From Chloroflexi bacterium TSY (GTDB lineage: Bacteria; Chloroflexota; Anaerolineae; Caldilineales; Caldilineaceae): 64,000 bases of DNA. The position numbers were made by a program, and so were the translations under genes. Under the pieces are notes generated by a model. The model saw only the letters and a list, made by a program, of their open reading frames with translations, did not search any database and was not told where the DNA came from. This document shows, in pieces, positions 46,684-54,729 of the stretch; the stretch's first letter is position 1, and every line of letters begins with the position of its first letter. The DNA is taken from assembly GCA_019217005.1 (NCBI GenBank), contig JAHBNG010000063.1, positions 1-64,000 of the forward strand, in the 5' to 3' direction.

Positions 46684-48199
46684 TTAAGCAGCGGCATTGA
46701 GGCGGCGATGAGCGAGAACGCCTTTAGGGAAATGGTGTGAAACCGAGGCCTTTTTCCGAAAGTCAGGGTCGAGTTGGTCAGGAGTTGGAAAAAGAGCACT
46801 CGAGAGAACACGGCGCAGCCTGCCGGGAGTGGATTGAGGCTCTCGATCCCAGTAGCCAGTCGGTATGGGAGGAAGAGAAGCGGCTAAATGGGAAAGAAGA
46901 TTGCCAGCAAGCAGCCCCAGTTCAGGTAAGCGGAAACAAGCCTCATCGGCATGAACAAATTGACGATGTAAGCCAATCATCTGCTTGGAAGCCAAGGGGG
47001 GATGTTCAACAGGCCAGCGTTCCAGGTAGACAAGATAAATGGTTTCAGGCTGCAAAGTCATAACGGTCGCCAAAACCAAAGGTGTGTTGTAGGCCGGATC
47101 CTGAATGACGTAAATCGAGTAGGTACGGTTGGCTGTATCCACCTTGGTTGTTCTGGGGACGAGATTGTGCCATGCTTGATAGCAAATCAGGCGACCACTA
47201 TAGAGAAAGCGACCAGACGAGTCCGGAGTTGTAGCCTCGAGTCGCTTTCCCTTATAGCTGCGAGAGAGCGGACGCACAATATCACCATATTCAGGTGGTC
47301 TGCCTTTTTCTTTGCGTTTGGGGAACTCATTGCGGCGCACTGTGCAGTTAATGGCTTCCCGCAGGACAAATCGGTCTATGCCGCTTTCTAGCATTTCTCT
47401 GATTGTAAACCCGGCATCGACCACCGCCACTTCGTCTGACTCCAGTGATTTCTTCGTCTCTTTCAGCAGCTTTTTCCGAAACTCACTTTCCTTTGTTCCA
47501 ACCGTGCATCTCATGATTGCCTTGAGCAGTGGCACTCGCTTCCCGCCTATCTCCCCCGAGCTTATCATCACTCCAAAGATGAGCGCGGGCAATGCCCGAC
47601 GAGCCGTTGAGTTATAGAGTCGGTTCACTTTCCCTTGCAGCTTCGGTCGCCAGAACCCTGTGATATCTATGCTTTTCACTCGGTACCCTTCTAACTTTTT
47701 TGCCTCCCATTCCCCTTTCCACTCCACTTCTTCTTGCCACGACCCCAGCAGACTCAGTAGATCCAAATTTGGCGTTTTTGGCGATTTTCAGTCGAGATTG
47801 CAGGGATTTTGGAGTCATTTATTCAGATTTCGGTTACAGAAAACAACCTATTTCATATCTGAAAATCGCCCAAATCTAACGCAAAAACTAGATATCGACC
47901 GGCAAATTTGTATTTATGTCAACTGTTTAGCCAGAATTCTCTCTCAAAACCTGAAATTTGGATCTACTGAGACTTGTGATATCCCATGATCCATATCGAA
48001 AGCTCCACCAGCTTCGCCGGAGCTCCTCATCTTCAAACCCGCTTTCTTTCAATGCGCTATGGATTGCTCCTCGACTTTTCAGAAACGACCCATTCAGCAT
48101 TGCCCACATCAGACGCATTACATTTACGTTTGTTCCCATCGGCGTTACTTGCAATACATTCATCAGTACTGCTATAGTTATTTCTGGCGCGGTTAGCAT
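46684..48199 (-). pseudogene. IS4-family transposase, intact except for MITE
   Basis: After removing 47755-47974 the frame from ATG 48199 to 46684 is 432 codons without a stop. It contains ITGFWRPKLQGK, VAVVDAGFTIREML and the IS4 YREK signature YLERWPVEHPPLASK. This is the best preserved copy of the family in the window and shows that MITE E hit it after it had landed in the ATPase gene or at its donor site. Confidence 0.92.
47755..47969 (+). mobile_element. MITE family E, copy 2 (215 bp), nested in IS4 copy C
   Basis: Ends CAGTAGATCCAAATTT / AAATTTGGATCTACTG, target duplication AGACT (47750-47754, 47970-47974). The empty site CAGCAGACTTGTGATATC is present in IS4 copy A near 2865, which proves the boundaries. 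Confidence 0.97.
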
Positions 48200-48885
48200 T
48201 CCTTCCTCCTTTTTGGGTTCTCTACCTTTTGGATGAACTGCTAACCGCTTTTTGTCACATTTCTCACCTCATCTCTTTTCTTTTACCAGAAAGTAAAGAT
48301 CAATATGATTTTGAAATTCGCAAACTTTCCTCTGAACAAGCAGCCGAGAATATCGAAAGCGGGGTGCGCGAAGAGTTAGGCAGGCAAAGCAATACGATTG
48401 GGCGATTTACTGAAATTGTGGTTGCGGCTGTGATGAAGGGATTCACCCGAGAAACGGTGGACGGTCCCGCCTACTTCTCAACCCCCAACCCAGTAACTGT
48501 TCCCAAATTTGATCATATCGAACACCGCTGGGGCGTGATTGCCGATGACGGTACGCAAGAGCTTGATCTGATTGGTGAATACCAGTTGTGGGACGGAGAG
48601 AGGGAAGAGTGGGCGACGGGTGCTTGGTTTGTGCAAGTCAAATATCGCAAAGAGAAAGCCAACAAGAGCCATGTCGAACGATTTCTCCAACAGATCGATG
48701 CCGTGCAAAGCATTAAAGAGTATGCCGAACAGAGCCATTGGTTTGTCTCTAAAGGTGGTTTCACCGAGCCAGCCAAGATGTCATTAGCAAAGTTGGGGTT
48801 CTATTCAACAGATTTGGTTCAATTTAACGCACTCGCCCGGGAATTTGGCTATTTGGGCTTTCCAGAGAAGGTGGATGGATATTAG

Positions 48886-49327
48886 CAAGCCCTTGGGAGA
48901 ATTTGCGATTAACGGGCCCCACAGTTGGCGGGAGTTGCCCAACAGCCGCGTACAGGCGACTCGCTTCGCTGGTGTTCTGCGAGCGCCTCATACGGAGTGT
49001 TAGACTGAATGCGCAGGTGGGCAGGAAACAAGACCATTTTTGATGGATAAATCGGGGTGGCTCAGAATTAGGTTTACACTTTTGATACATAGACAAAAAT
49101 CTATATGAGGTCATTTTCTGCCTGAGCATGGCTCAAATTAGAAAATATAAACATCTTTTCTCTTTGCAAAAATGTAAACCTAATTGTCCGCCTAAAATGA
49201 ACCACCCCGATAAATCAACATACAAACCGTGGTCGAATGACTTGCCTTCTAATGGGAATCCAACACAGACGAAGCAACCCAGAGACACAACATCACCAAA
49301 CAGGAGATCACGAAACGGAGGATCATC
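48886..49327. other. Intergenic stretch around MITE A copy 2
   Basis: Apart from the MITE (49054-49208) I see no gene. 48900-49050 has CGGCGAGTT-type words without an open frame; 49209-49327 leads to the isomerase gene and ends in its GGAGG ribosome site. Confidence 0.5.
49054..49208 (+). mobile_element. MITE family A, copy 2 (155 bp)
   Basis: GGGGTGGCTCAGAATTAGG starts it and AACCACCCC ends it, with AGGTTTACACTTTT inside the left end and AAAATGTAAACCTAAT inside the right. The 8-bp target duplication is GATAAATC (49046-49053, 49209-49216). It is homologous to the reverse complement of 1243-1393 but clearly diverged, so the two insertions are not recent siblings. Confidence 0.92.
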
Positions 49328-50200
49328 ATGTCAACAAACATTCACTTTGCCATGGGCGGCGCCATTTTCGGAGACTTCACTGAGAAGTCCGCCCAGCTGA
49401 TCGCCAAGCACGGTCTGCCGGGCGTCGAACCATACCGCGGCTGGCTAACCACTTGGCTCGACAGACCACAAGCGCTGAAAGAGCTCCTCGACGAGTATGG
49501 TATCCGGCTCATTACCGCCTCCAATGGTGGGCCAGGTCAGTCTACGGAGTTTATCGATCCGTCCAAGCGTGAAGAGACAGTCACCGACCACGTGACCTTC
49601 TGCCGCGATTTCCTGACCATCTTCGGCTGCACCCATTTCAAAATCAACATGGGAGGCCGCCCAGAGGATGGAACGACCGCTGAGGATATCAAAGCGATCG
49701 CAGAGACCGTGACAGAAATCGGCAAGCGAACGTTGGAGATGGGCGTAACCATCGCCCCACACCCACATATCTGGGGACCGATCGAGCGGCCGGAGGAGGT
49801 TCGCGCCCTGCTCGATCAGACCGATCCGGATATCGTCTCCTGGATTCCCGACACTGCACAACTCAACCTCGGCGGCGGCGATCCCGTTCAGCTGATCGAC
49901 GATTACTACGACCGACTGGCCGCCGTCCACTGGAAGGATTCGAAGGCGTCATATCGCGGCTATACCGGCCCGACACCGACGAAGGAGATGCACGCAGAGG
50001 AAATTCTATACAAGGGTCTAGGGGCTGGTGGCGTCGACCATCCAGCGATTTGGGTTATGCTGAATGAGCGCGGCTACGACGGCTGGATCACGCTCGATCT
50101 CGATCCGCCGCGTCCGAACGAAGGCGAAGGTTCGGTCGACGACAAAATCGGGATCAACTGCAGATATCTGAAGGAAAGGTTGCAGGTTCCACATCTTTAA
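49328..50200 (+). CDS. Sugar phosphate isomerase/epimerase (IolE-like TIM barrel)
   Basis: 290 residues, ATG 49328 after GGAGG. Xylose-isomerase-like TIM barrel (AP endonuclease 2 family): IHFAMGGAIFGDF, GVEPYRG, FKINMGGRP, VTIAPHPHIWGPI, ISWIPDTAQLNLGGGDP-type region, VHWKDSK and GWITLDLD. The His, Asp, His and Glu/Asp positions suit a divalent metal site. Likely acts on inositol-, keto-sugar- or sugar-acid intermediates, fitting the nearby dehydratases. Confidence 0.88.
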   Translation: MSTNIHFAMGGAIFGDFTEKSAQLIAKHGLPGVEPYRGWLTTWLDRPQALKELLDEYGIRLITASNGGPGQSTEFIDPSKREETVTDHVTFCRDFLTIFGCTHFKINMGGRPEDGTTAEDIKAIAETVTEIGKRTLEMGVTIAPHPHIWGPIERPEEVRALLDQTDPDIVSWIPDTAQLNLGGGDPVQLIDDYYDRLAAVHWKDSKASYRGYTGPTPTKEMHAEEILYKGLGAGGVDHPAIWVMLNERGYDGWITLDLDPPRPNEGEGSVDDKIGINCRYLKERLQVPHL

Positions 50201-50474
50201 TCTACCCTGGGCAGCCCGACAAATCCCTAGTTAGTAATAGTCCAAGTGTTCTTAGCCAAAGCCATCATTTTGCTGCCAGGACTTATGCAGCAAGTGCTGA
50301 ATAATCTGGAAGTGGAGGCTGATACGCAGAAAATTTCTGGGTATTCCAGATATGCAGCAAGTGCGGTATAATTAGGATACGGCTTGACGGTAAGCTGGCT
50401 GATACTGGGAAAAAAATTGAGTAACTAATCACAAGTGTACCGGGCTGGCCACAGATTCGTGTCAGGTTGAGAAG

Positions 50475-51644
50475 ATGAAAGTCACTACAGTAAGAGTCCT
50501 GTCGGCTGATCGATTCAACTACGTCAGGGTTGAGACCGATGAGGGGATTTATGGAGTTGGAGAGTTACACCCAGCGTCCGGCACCGGCGGAACACCTTTC
50601 CTGCCCATCGCCGGCGTTCGCTACTGTGCTGAATACCTCGTCGGCAAAGACCCACTGCACATCGAGCGTCATTGGCAGCACATGTTCCGCAGAAGTCTGT
50701 TCAGAGGTGGTTCAGACATCATGGCGGCCATCGGCGCCATTGACATCGGTCTGTGGGACATCAAGGGCAAGGCGTACGGCAGGCCGGTTTATGAACTCCT
50801 TGGTGGCCCGACGAGAGAAAAGGTGCGGCTTTACACCCACCTTGGTGGTTCGACTCCTGCTGAACTAGCGGAACAGGCAAAGGCGCGGGTCGCAGAGGGA
50901 TTCACGGCAGTTCGTCTGTACCCGTTCGGAGACTTCGGGCAGTCCGACTTTGAGGAAGGTTGCGGTTTGGAGAACATGAGTTTCACGGCGATGCAGCGCA
51001 ATGCGGTCGAACGCGTCGGTGCGGTGCGAGACGCCGTTGGCCCCGACGTTGATGTGATGATAGACGTGGTTAACAGATTGACCCCGGCTGAGGCCATTGC
51101 GGTGGGTCGATCGTTGGAGGAATTCAACCTCTACTTCTTCGAAGATCCGATCGAGCCAGAGAACATGGACCAATGGGAGTACGTTGCGTCGAACGTGCCG
51201 ATGCCGCTGGCCATGGGCGAACGGCTGTATACCATATACCAATTTCTGGACTTGCTGAATCACAGAGGGGCGGCGTTTGTGCGGCCTGATCTTTCGCTTG
51301 CGGGTGGCATCACAAACGTCAAGAAGATCGCTGCAATAGCGGAGGCGAATTACGCGGGCGTGGTGCCCCACAACCCGCTCTCTGCCGTGCTTACTGCAGC
51401 TTGCGTCCAGCTTGATGCGGCGACGCACAATATTCCGGTGCAGGAGTATCCGCCAGACGATGCAACCGGTGTGAAAGCTGATCTTGTGGATGAGCCGCTA
51501 ATACGCGATGGCGGCTATCTACTGGTGCCTGATCGACCGGGAATCGGTATTGACCTGAACGAAGAGGCGTTCGCCAAGTACCCAACAGTGTCCTATGCCC
51601 GTCCACCGCTCATCAATCCCGACGGCAGCTTGCGTGAGTATTAG
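50475..51644 (+). CDS. Enolase-superfamily sugar-acid dehydratase (MR/MLE type)
   Basis: 389 residues from ATG 50475. The capping domain starts MKVTTVRVLSADRFNYVRVE. In the barrel the metal ligands are Asp in MIDVVNRLTP, Glu in FFEDPIEPEN and Glu in AMGERLYT, and the catalytic His is in VVPHNPLS. This is the arrangement of mandelate-racemase-type acid sugar dehydratases (galactonate/gluconate-like). It lies between an isomerase and an UxuA-like gene, consistent with a uronate or aldonate route. Confidence 0.92.
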   Translation: MKVTTVRVLSADRFNYVRVETDEGIYGVGELHPASGTGGTPFLPIAGVRYCAEYLVGKDPLHIERHWQHMFRRSLFRGGSDIMAAIGAIDIGLWDIKGKAYGRPVYELLGGPTREKVRLYTHLGGSTPAELAEQAKARVAEGFTAVRLYPFGDFGQSDFEEGCGLENMSFTAMQRNAVERVGAVRDAVGPDVDVMIDVVNRLTPAEAIAVGRSLEEFNLYFFEDPIEPENMDQWEYVASNVPMPLAMGERLYTIYQFLDLLNHRGAAFVRPDLSLAGGITNVKKIAAIAEANYAGVVPHNPLSAVLTAACVQLDAATHNIPVQEYPPDDATGVKADLVDEPLIRDGGYLLVPDRPGIGIDLNEEAFAKYPTVSYARPPLINPDGSLREY

Positions 51645-51672
51645 CACGTGGCATGGTTGGGCTCTCAAATAG

Positions 51673-51896
51673 ATGAATACAAATCGTCGTCCCAATTTCC
51701 TATGGATTAACATCCACGATGTAAGCGCGCGGCATCTCGGCTGCTATGGCGATGCCTACGCCAAGACGCCGAACCGATCTGCTCGCCGTCACGGACCAGC
51801 ATCTGCACCGGCATGCATCCCACCACACTCGGTACGCACCATCATCATGAAGTCGCCCCAGCAATGGTATGCCGTGCTCCACACGGCTACTAAGAA
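51673..51896 (+). pseudogene. Sulfatase N-terminal relic
   Basis: Begins MNTNRRPNFLWINIHDVSAR, then GCYGDAYAKTPN, the usual sulfatase start with a metal Asp. The next pieces in other frames read DLLAVTD and HPTTLGTHHHEVAPAMVCRA, i.e. the stretch after the active-site Cys. The CxPSR region and more than 85% of the enzyme are missing. It probably belonged to the sugar-acid gene set. Confidence 0.75.
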
Positions 51897-51970
51897 CTCA
51901 TGAAGAGAATACTTGTCTAGCGGCCACCCTCGAGACAGTCCAGATTCAGTGACACACAGGAGACAATCGC

Positions 51971-52895
51971 ATGAAAGAGATGATGTCCGTACCAGCCGAC
52001 CAGGTATCCCCCCAACTGCGCTCCCTGTTTGACGAGGACCAGCCGCTTGCCATTCGCTGCTTTGCTGTTTTGGATGGTTCTATCCGCGGGCAGATCTGGA
52101 CAGATGATCTGGCCCAGCCCACTTGGGGTGCTGCCCAGGAATGGGCTTGGGGCACCTTGTTTCTGGCTGGGCAACCCTCTGCCAATCTGGTACACGATTT
52201 GATAGAGAAACTGCAACGAGACGGGGGTGTCGAACTCGGTCTGTGGCCTGACCATCCCTACAACCAACTTCTCCCATCTGCTCCCGATGTCGATACATGG
52301 GAATTGGAATTCACCAACCGTCTATGGGGCACAGACCCAGCCCCCGATCTAGACGTACCTGCGGGTTGTGAGCTGCTACCCATCGATGCAACCTGGTTTG
52401 AACGTTGTCGCGACCGCGACGTTTACATCCGCTATTTTGGGAGTGCGGAGCGCACGTTAGAGATTACACGCAGTAGGATTTCTCAGAGGTAGAGCGTTCA
52501 AATGGCGAAAAAAGACGCAGTAGAGAATCTCGGACCATTTGGCCCGCTCGAGTCTGTTTTGACTGAGAAGTGCAGGATTATGTCTACTGCGTGTAATAGA
52601 GAACGCTTTCGGCTTTTGCCTGGTGAAAGGGGAGGAGCTTTTGTCAGAAGCATTCGCTGCCGAAGCCGCATTGGGCATGATTGAATTAGGCACAATTACT
52701 GCCGAGTCCCATCGCCGACGTGGCTATGCCATGGTTTGCTGTGCTCAGCTTGTTCGGGAATGTGAGGCGCGCGGGTATCGCACCTACTGGAGTTGCGCCA
52801 AAGACAATCCCGGCTCGGCCAGACTGGCTCGCAAATTGGGTCACCAGACCGAAAGAGAGTATCGATTCTTAGCCTGGGATGCCCCCGACCAATAG
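51971..52895 (+). pseudogene. GNAT acetyltransferase interrupted by a 134-bp element
   Basis: Removing 52463-52601 restores a frame of 262 codons (…GSAERTLE joined to NAFGFCLVKGEELLSEAF). The C-terminal GNAT core reads IELGTITAESHRRRGYAMVC with the acetyl-CoA-binding RRGYA loop and SARLARKLGH. The N-terminal half matches the zinc-ribbonless GNAT_acetyltran family (PF12746-like). The acceptor is unknown. The insertion makes it non-functional. Confidence 0.85.
52463..52596. mobile_element. MITE family F (134 bp)
   Basis: ATTACACGCAGTAG at the left is inverted as CTACTGCGTGTAA at the right, with TTTCTCAG / CTGAGAAG further in. TAGAG flanks both sides (52458-52462, 52597-52601). Exact excision restores the host GNAT frame. 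It is the only copy I see in the window. Confidence 0.88.
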
Positions 52896-52956
52896 GTTTA
52901 TGCCAACAAAAGTATAAAAGTTGAACTAACCGCGGATCAGATTAGGAGAACACAAT

Positions 52957-53112
52957 ATGCGAGCAGCAGTAGTACAGGATTTCGTCAACGACGTTGAGGT
53001 AGGTCATGTACCCGTTTCCCTCGATCGTACGTTCACTCTCGATGAAATTGTTGACGCCCATCGATACATGGAAGCAAACAAAGCGCGCGGCAAAATTGCT
53101 GTGTTGCCCTGA
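52957..53112 (+). pseudogene. MDR alcohol dehydrogenase with large in-frame deletion
   Basis: A 51-residue frame from ATG 52957 (AGGAGA upstream) reads MRAAVVQDFVNDVEVGHVPV, the usual start of zinc-type medium-chain dehydrogenases, then directly FTLDEIVDAHRYMEANKARG and KIAVLP, the usual end. Some 270 residues with the zinc and NAD sites are gone but frame is kept. It cannot be an active dehydrogenase. Confidence 0.8.
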
Positions 53113-53263
53113 AGGCAGTGCCAGTTGAATTGGTTCTCGCATACAGCTAGCCCGGCTGTCTAACGAGGCTCGCAGACCGACACAAAGGGCGACTCGTGAA
53201 CGTCAAGAAAATAAGCCGATATAAAAAGTTATAAGCGGGTGCGGTATAAATGAAAGGACTCAC

Positions 53264-54337
53264 ATGAATAAATCTGATCCACTTGAACAAGGTTACGCAG
53301 CAGGGGAGGCAGCTGCTGCCGCCGGAGGCGCCTCATCAGCATCGACAAATGGCGGGCGTATGTATGTGCGCACACAGGGCTTTGGGTCAACCGATGCCGA
53401 GTTGCGCTTTCTGCAGCGTTGCGGTGTGCGACACAAGGCCGCCTATTTTCCCTTCCATCCCGACTGTGGTTGGAAACTCGACGAGTTAATCCAGGAACGA
53501 GAGCGCCACGAAGCCTTTGGCATAACGCTGGACATGAGTTCACTGCCCATCTATGAGCACTTCCCCAACATCATCTATTTTGGCAAAAGCCCAGAGCGGG
53601 ATCGGGAAATTGACATGGTCTGTGAAATGATCCGCACCGCGGCACGGGCTGGCATCGATTCTCTGCGCTATAACACGTGCGTTCTGCCCATCGATCGCAC
53701 CGCACCAGAAGAAGGTCGCGGCGGCTACTATCACACGGCGTTCCGCCTGGACCAGATTTCTGCCGAGGAGCAGTCCGCCCTGACCGACGCCGGGCGCGTC
53801 ACGGCAGAGATGCACTGGGAACGAATTGAGTATCTGCTCGAACGCATGATTCCGGTGGCAGAAGAGTACAAAGTGCGTATGGGCAATTCCCAGGAAGATC
53901 CGGCGACGCCGCCTGGCTATAGAGGGGTAGACAAAGTTCTCAATGATTTTGAAGGCATGAAGCGTTTCATCGAGATTCAGCGCAGTCCATATCACGGTTG
54001 GAATTTCTGTGTCGGATCTGTCGCTGAAGGGCTCGAAAATCCGGCCGAAGAAATCTATCCTGTCATCGAATACTTTGGCAGCCGCAATACAATTTTCTTG
54101 GTTCACTACCGCAACATTCTCGGTGGGCGCTACAGCTTCCGCGAAGCCCTGCCCGATGAAGGCGATATGGACTTCTACCGAGTCTTAAAAGCCCTCAAAG
54201 ACACCGGATATTCTTACGGCATTGACCCCGACCACGTCCCACGCACCGACGACGATCCCAAGGGCTACTATCAGTCCTACGCGTACTGTTTCGGCTACAT
54301 CAACGCCATGATTCAGGCGGTCTATGGCGGTGGCTGA
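53264..54337 (+). CDS. Mannonate dehydratase (UxuA)-like TIM-barrel protein
   Basis: 357 residues, ATG 53264. The UxuA-type segments are EDPATPPGYRGVDKVLNDF, NFCVGSVAEG, IFLVHYRNILGG, GDMDFYRVLKALKDTGYSYG and IDPDHVPRTDDDP. In UxuA the metal is held by His, Cys, His and Asp; here Cys (NFCVGS), HYRN and DPDH are present, but the usual His before the first segment is Asn/Ser (RMGNSQEDP). It may dehydrate a different acid sugar. Residues 1-28 are Ala/Gly-rich and probably disordered. Confidence 0.85.
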   Translation: MNKSDPLEQGYAAGEAAAAAGGASSASTNGGRMYVRTQGFGSTDAELRFLQRCGVRHKAAYFPFHPDCGWKLDELIQERERHEAFGITLDMSSLPIYEHFPNIIYFGKSPERDREIDMVCEMIRTAARAGIDSLRYNTCVLPIDRTAPEEGRGGYYHTAFRLDQISAEEQSALTDAGRVTAEMHWERIEYLLERMIPVAEEYKVRMGNSQEDPATPPGYRGVDKVLNDFEGMKRFIEIQRSPYHGWNFCVGSVAEGLENPAEEIYPVIEYFGSRNTIFLVHYRNILGGRYSFREALPDEGDMDFYRVLKALKDTGYSYGIDPDHVPRTDDDPKGYYQSYAYCFGYINAMIQAVYGGG

Positions 54338-54729
54338 ACAGAGATGCCTCCTTCGCCGCCACTACAACCCTCCAACCTCGCTGCATCATGTTATAATGAG
54401 GGTCAGAATTCGGGCATGAAGTACATGATAATTTGCTGTTTCTACCGTTTTTTGTGTTTCGAGCTTGAATCAACTACTACAACGGATTTGGATAGGAGCG
54501 GATTTTTCCGTCACAGGAAGGCTGAGGACAATTCCAAAAAACTGGGGCAACGTGACGCGCTATTGGCATCAAGAACGGAAATCGCTCTATGATCCCAGTT
54601 ACTTCGCCTACACCACATAATCCGTTCCTATCTACGTACGAAGTACGCATCCGCTGTAGTAATTTGCCATCACCACAGAAAACGGCAGAACAAGAAATTT
54701 TGTGAATGGAGGGACTACAGGAAGGCGAG
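54338..54729. other. Leader region of the second ATPase-nuclease gene
   Basis: 392 bases without a convincing gene. TATAAT occurs at 54392-54397 and could be a -10 box for the downstream gene. Short open frames here have no ribosome site or family resemblance. Confidence 0.35.

Larger units (their letters stand above)
46575..48298 (-). mobile_element. IS4-type insertion sequence, copy C, with nested MITE E
   Basis: The ends are CTTTACTTTCTGGTAAA and TTTACCAGAAAGTAAAG, with a 5-bp target duplication ATCAA (46570-46574, 48299-48303). It is 1724 bp including the 215-bp MITE and its duplication, hence 1504 bp originally. It broke the ATPase-nuclease gene between codons for ...FITYQ and YDFEIR. 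Confidence 0.95.
43890..48885 (+). pseudogene. ATPase-PD-(D/E)XK nuclease gene 1, broken by ISL3, IS4 and MITE
   Basis: Removing 44334-45773 (ISL3 plus one 8-bp duplication) and 46575-48303 (IS4 copy C plus one 5-bp duplication) leaves a continuous frame of 609 codons. Walker A is AGLRRTGKTAIL and Walker B AVFIDEFQIL, of the archaeal-type ATPase family (PF01637-like). A winged-helix region follows (VEEIAEKIGEDPQEIHESLQ). The C-terminal nuclease-like domain has ELDLIGEY and WFVQVKYRKE, the D...(E/Q)xK core. ATG 43869 is an alternative start. Same layout as 54730-56673. Confidence 0.85.

Noticed and set aside
54344..54592. 82-residue gene after the UxuA-like gene
   Set aside because: There is no ribosome site, composition is unlike a protein, and it spans a likely promoter.
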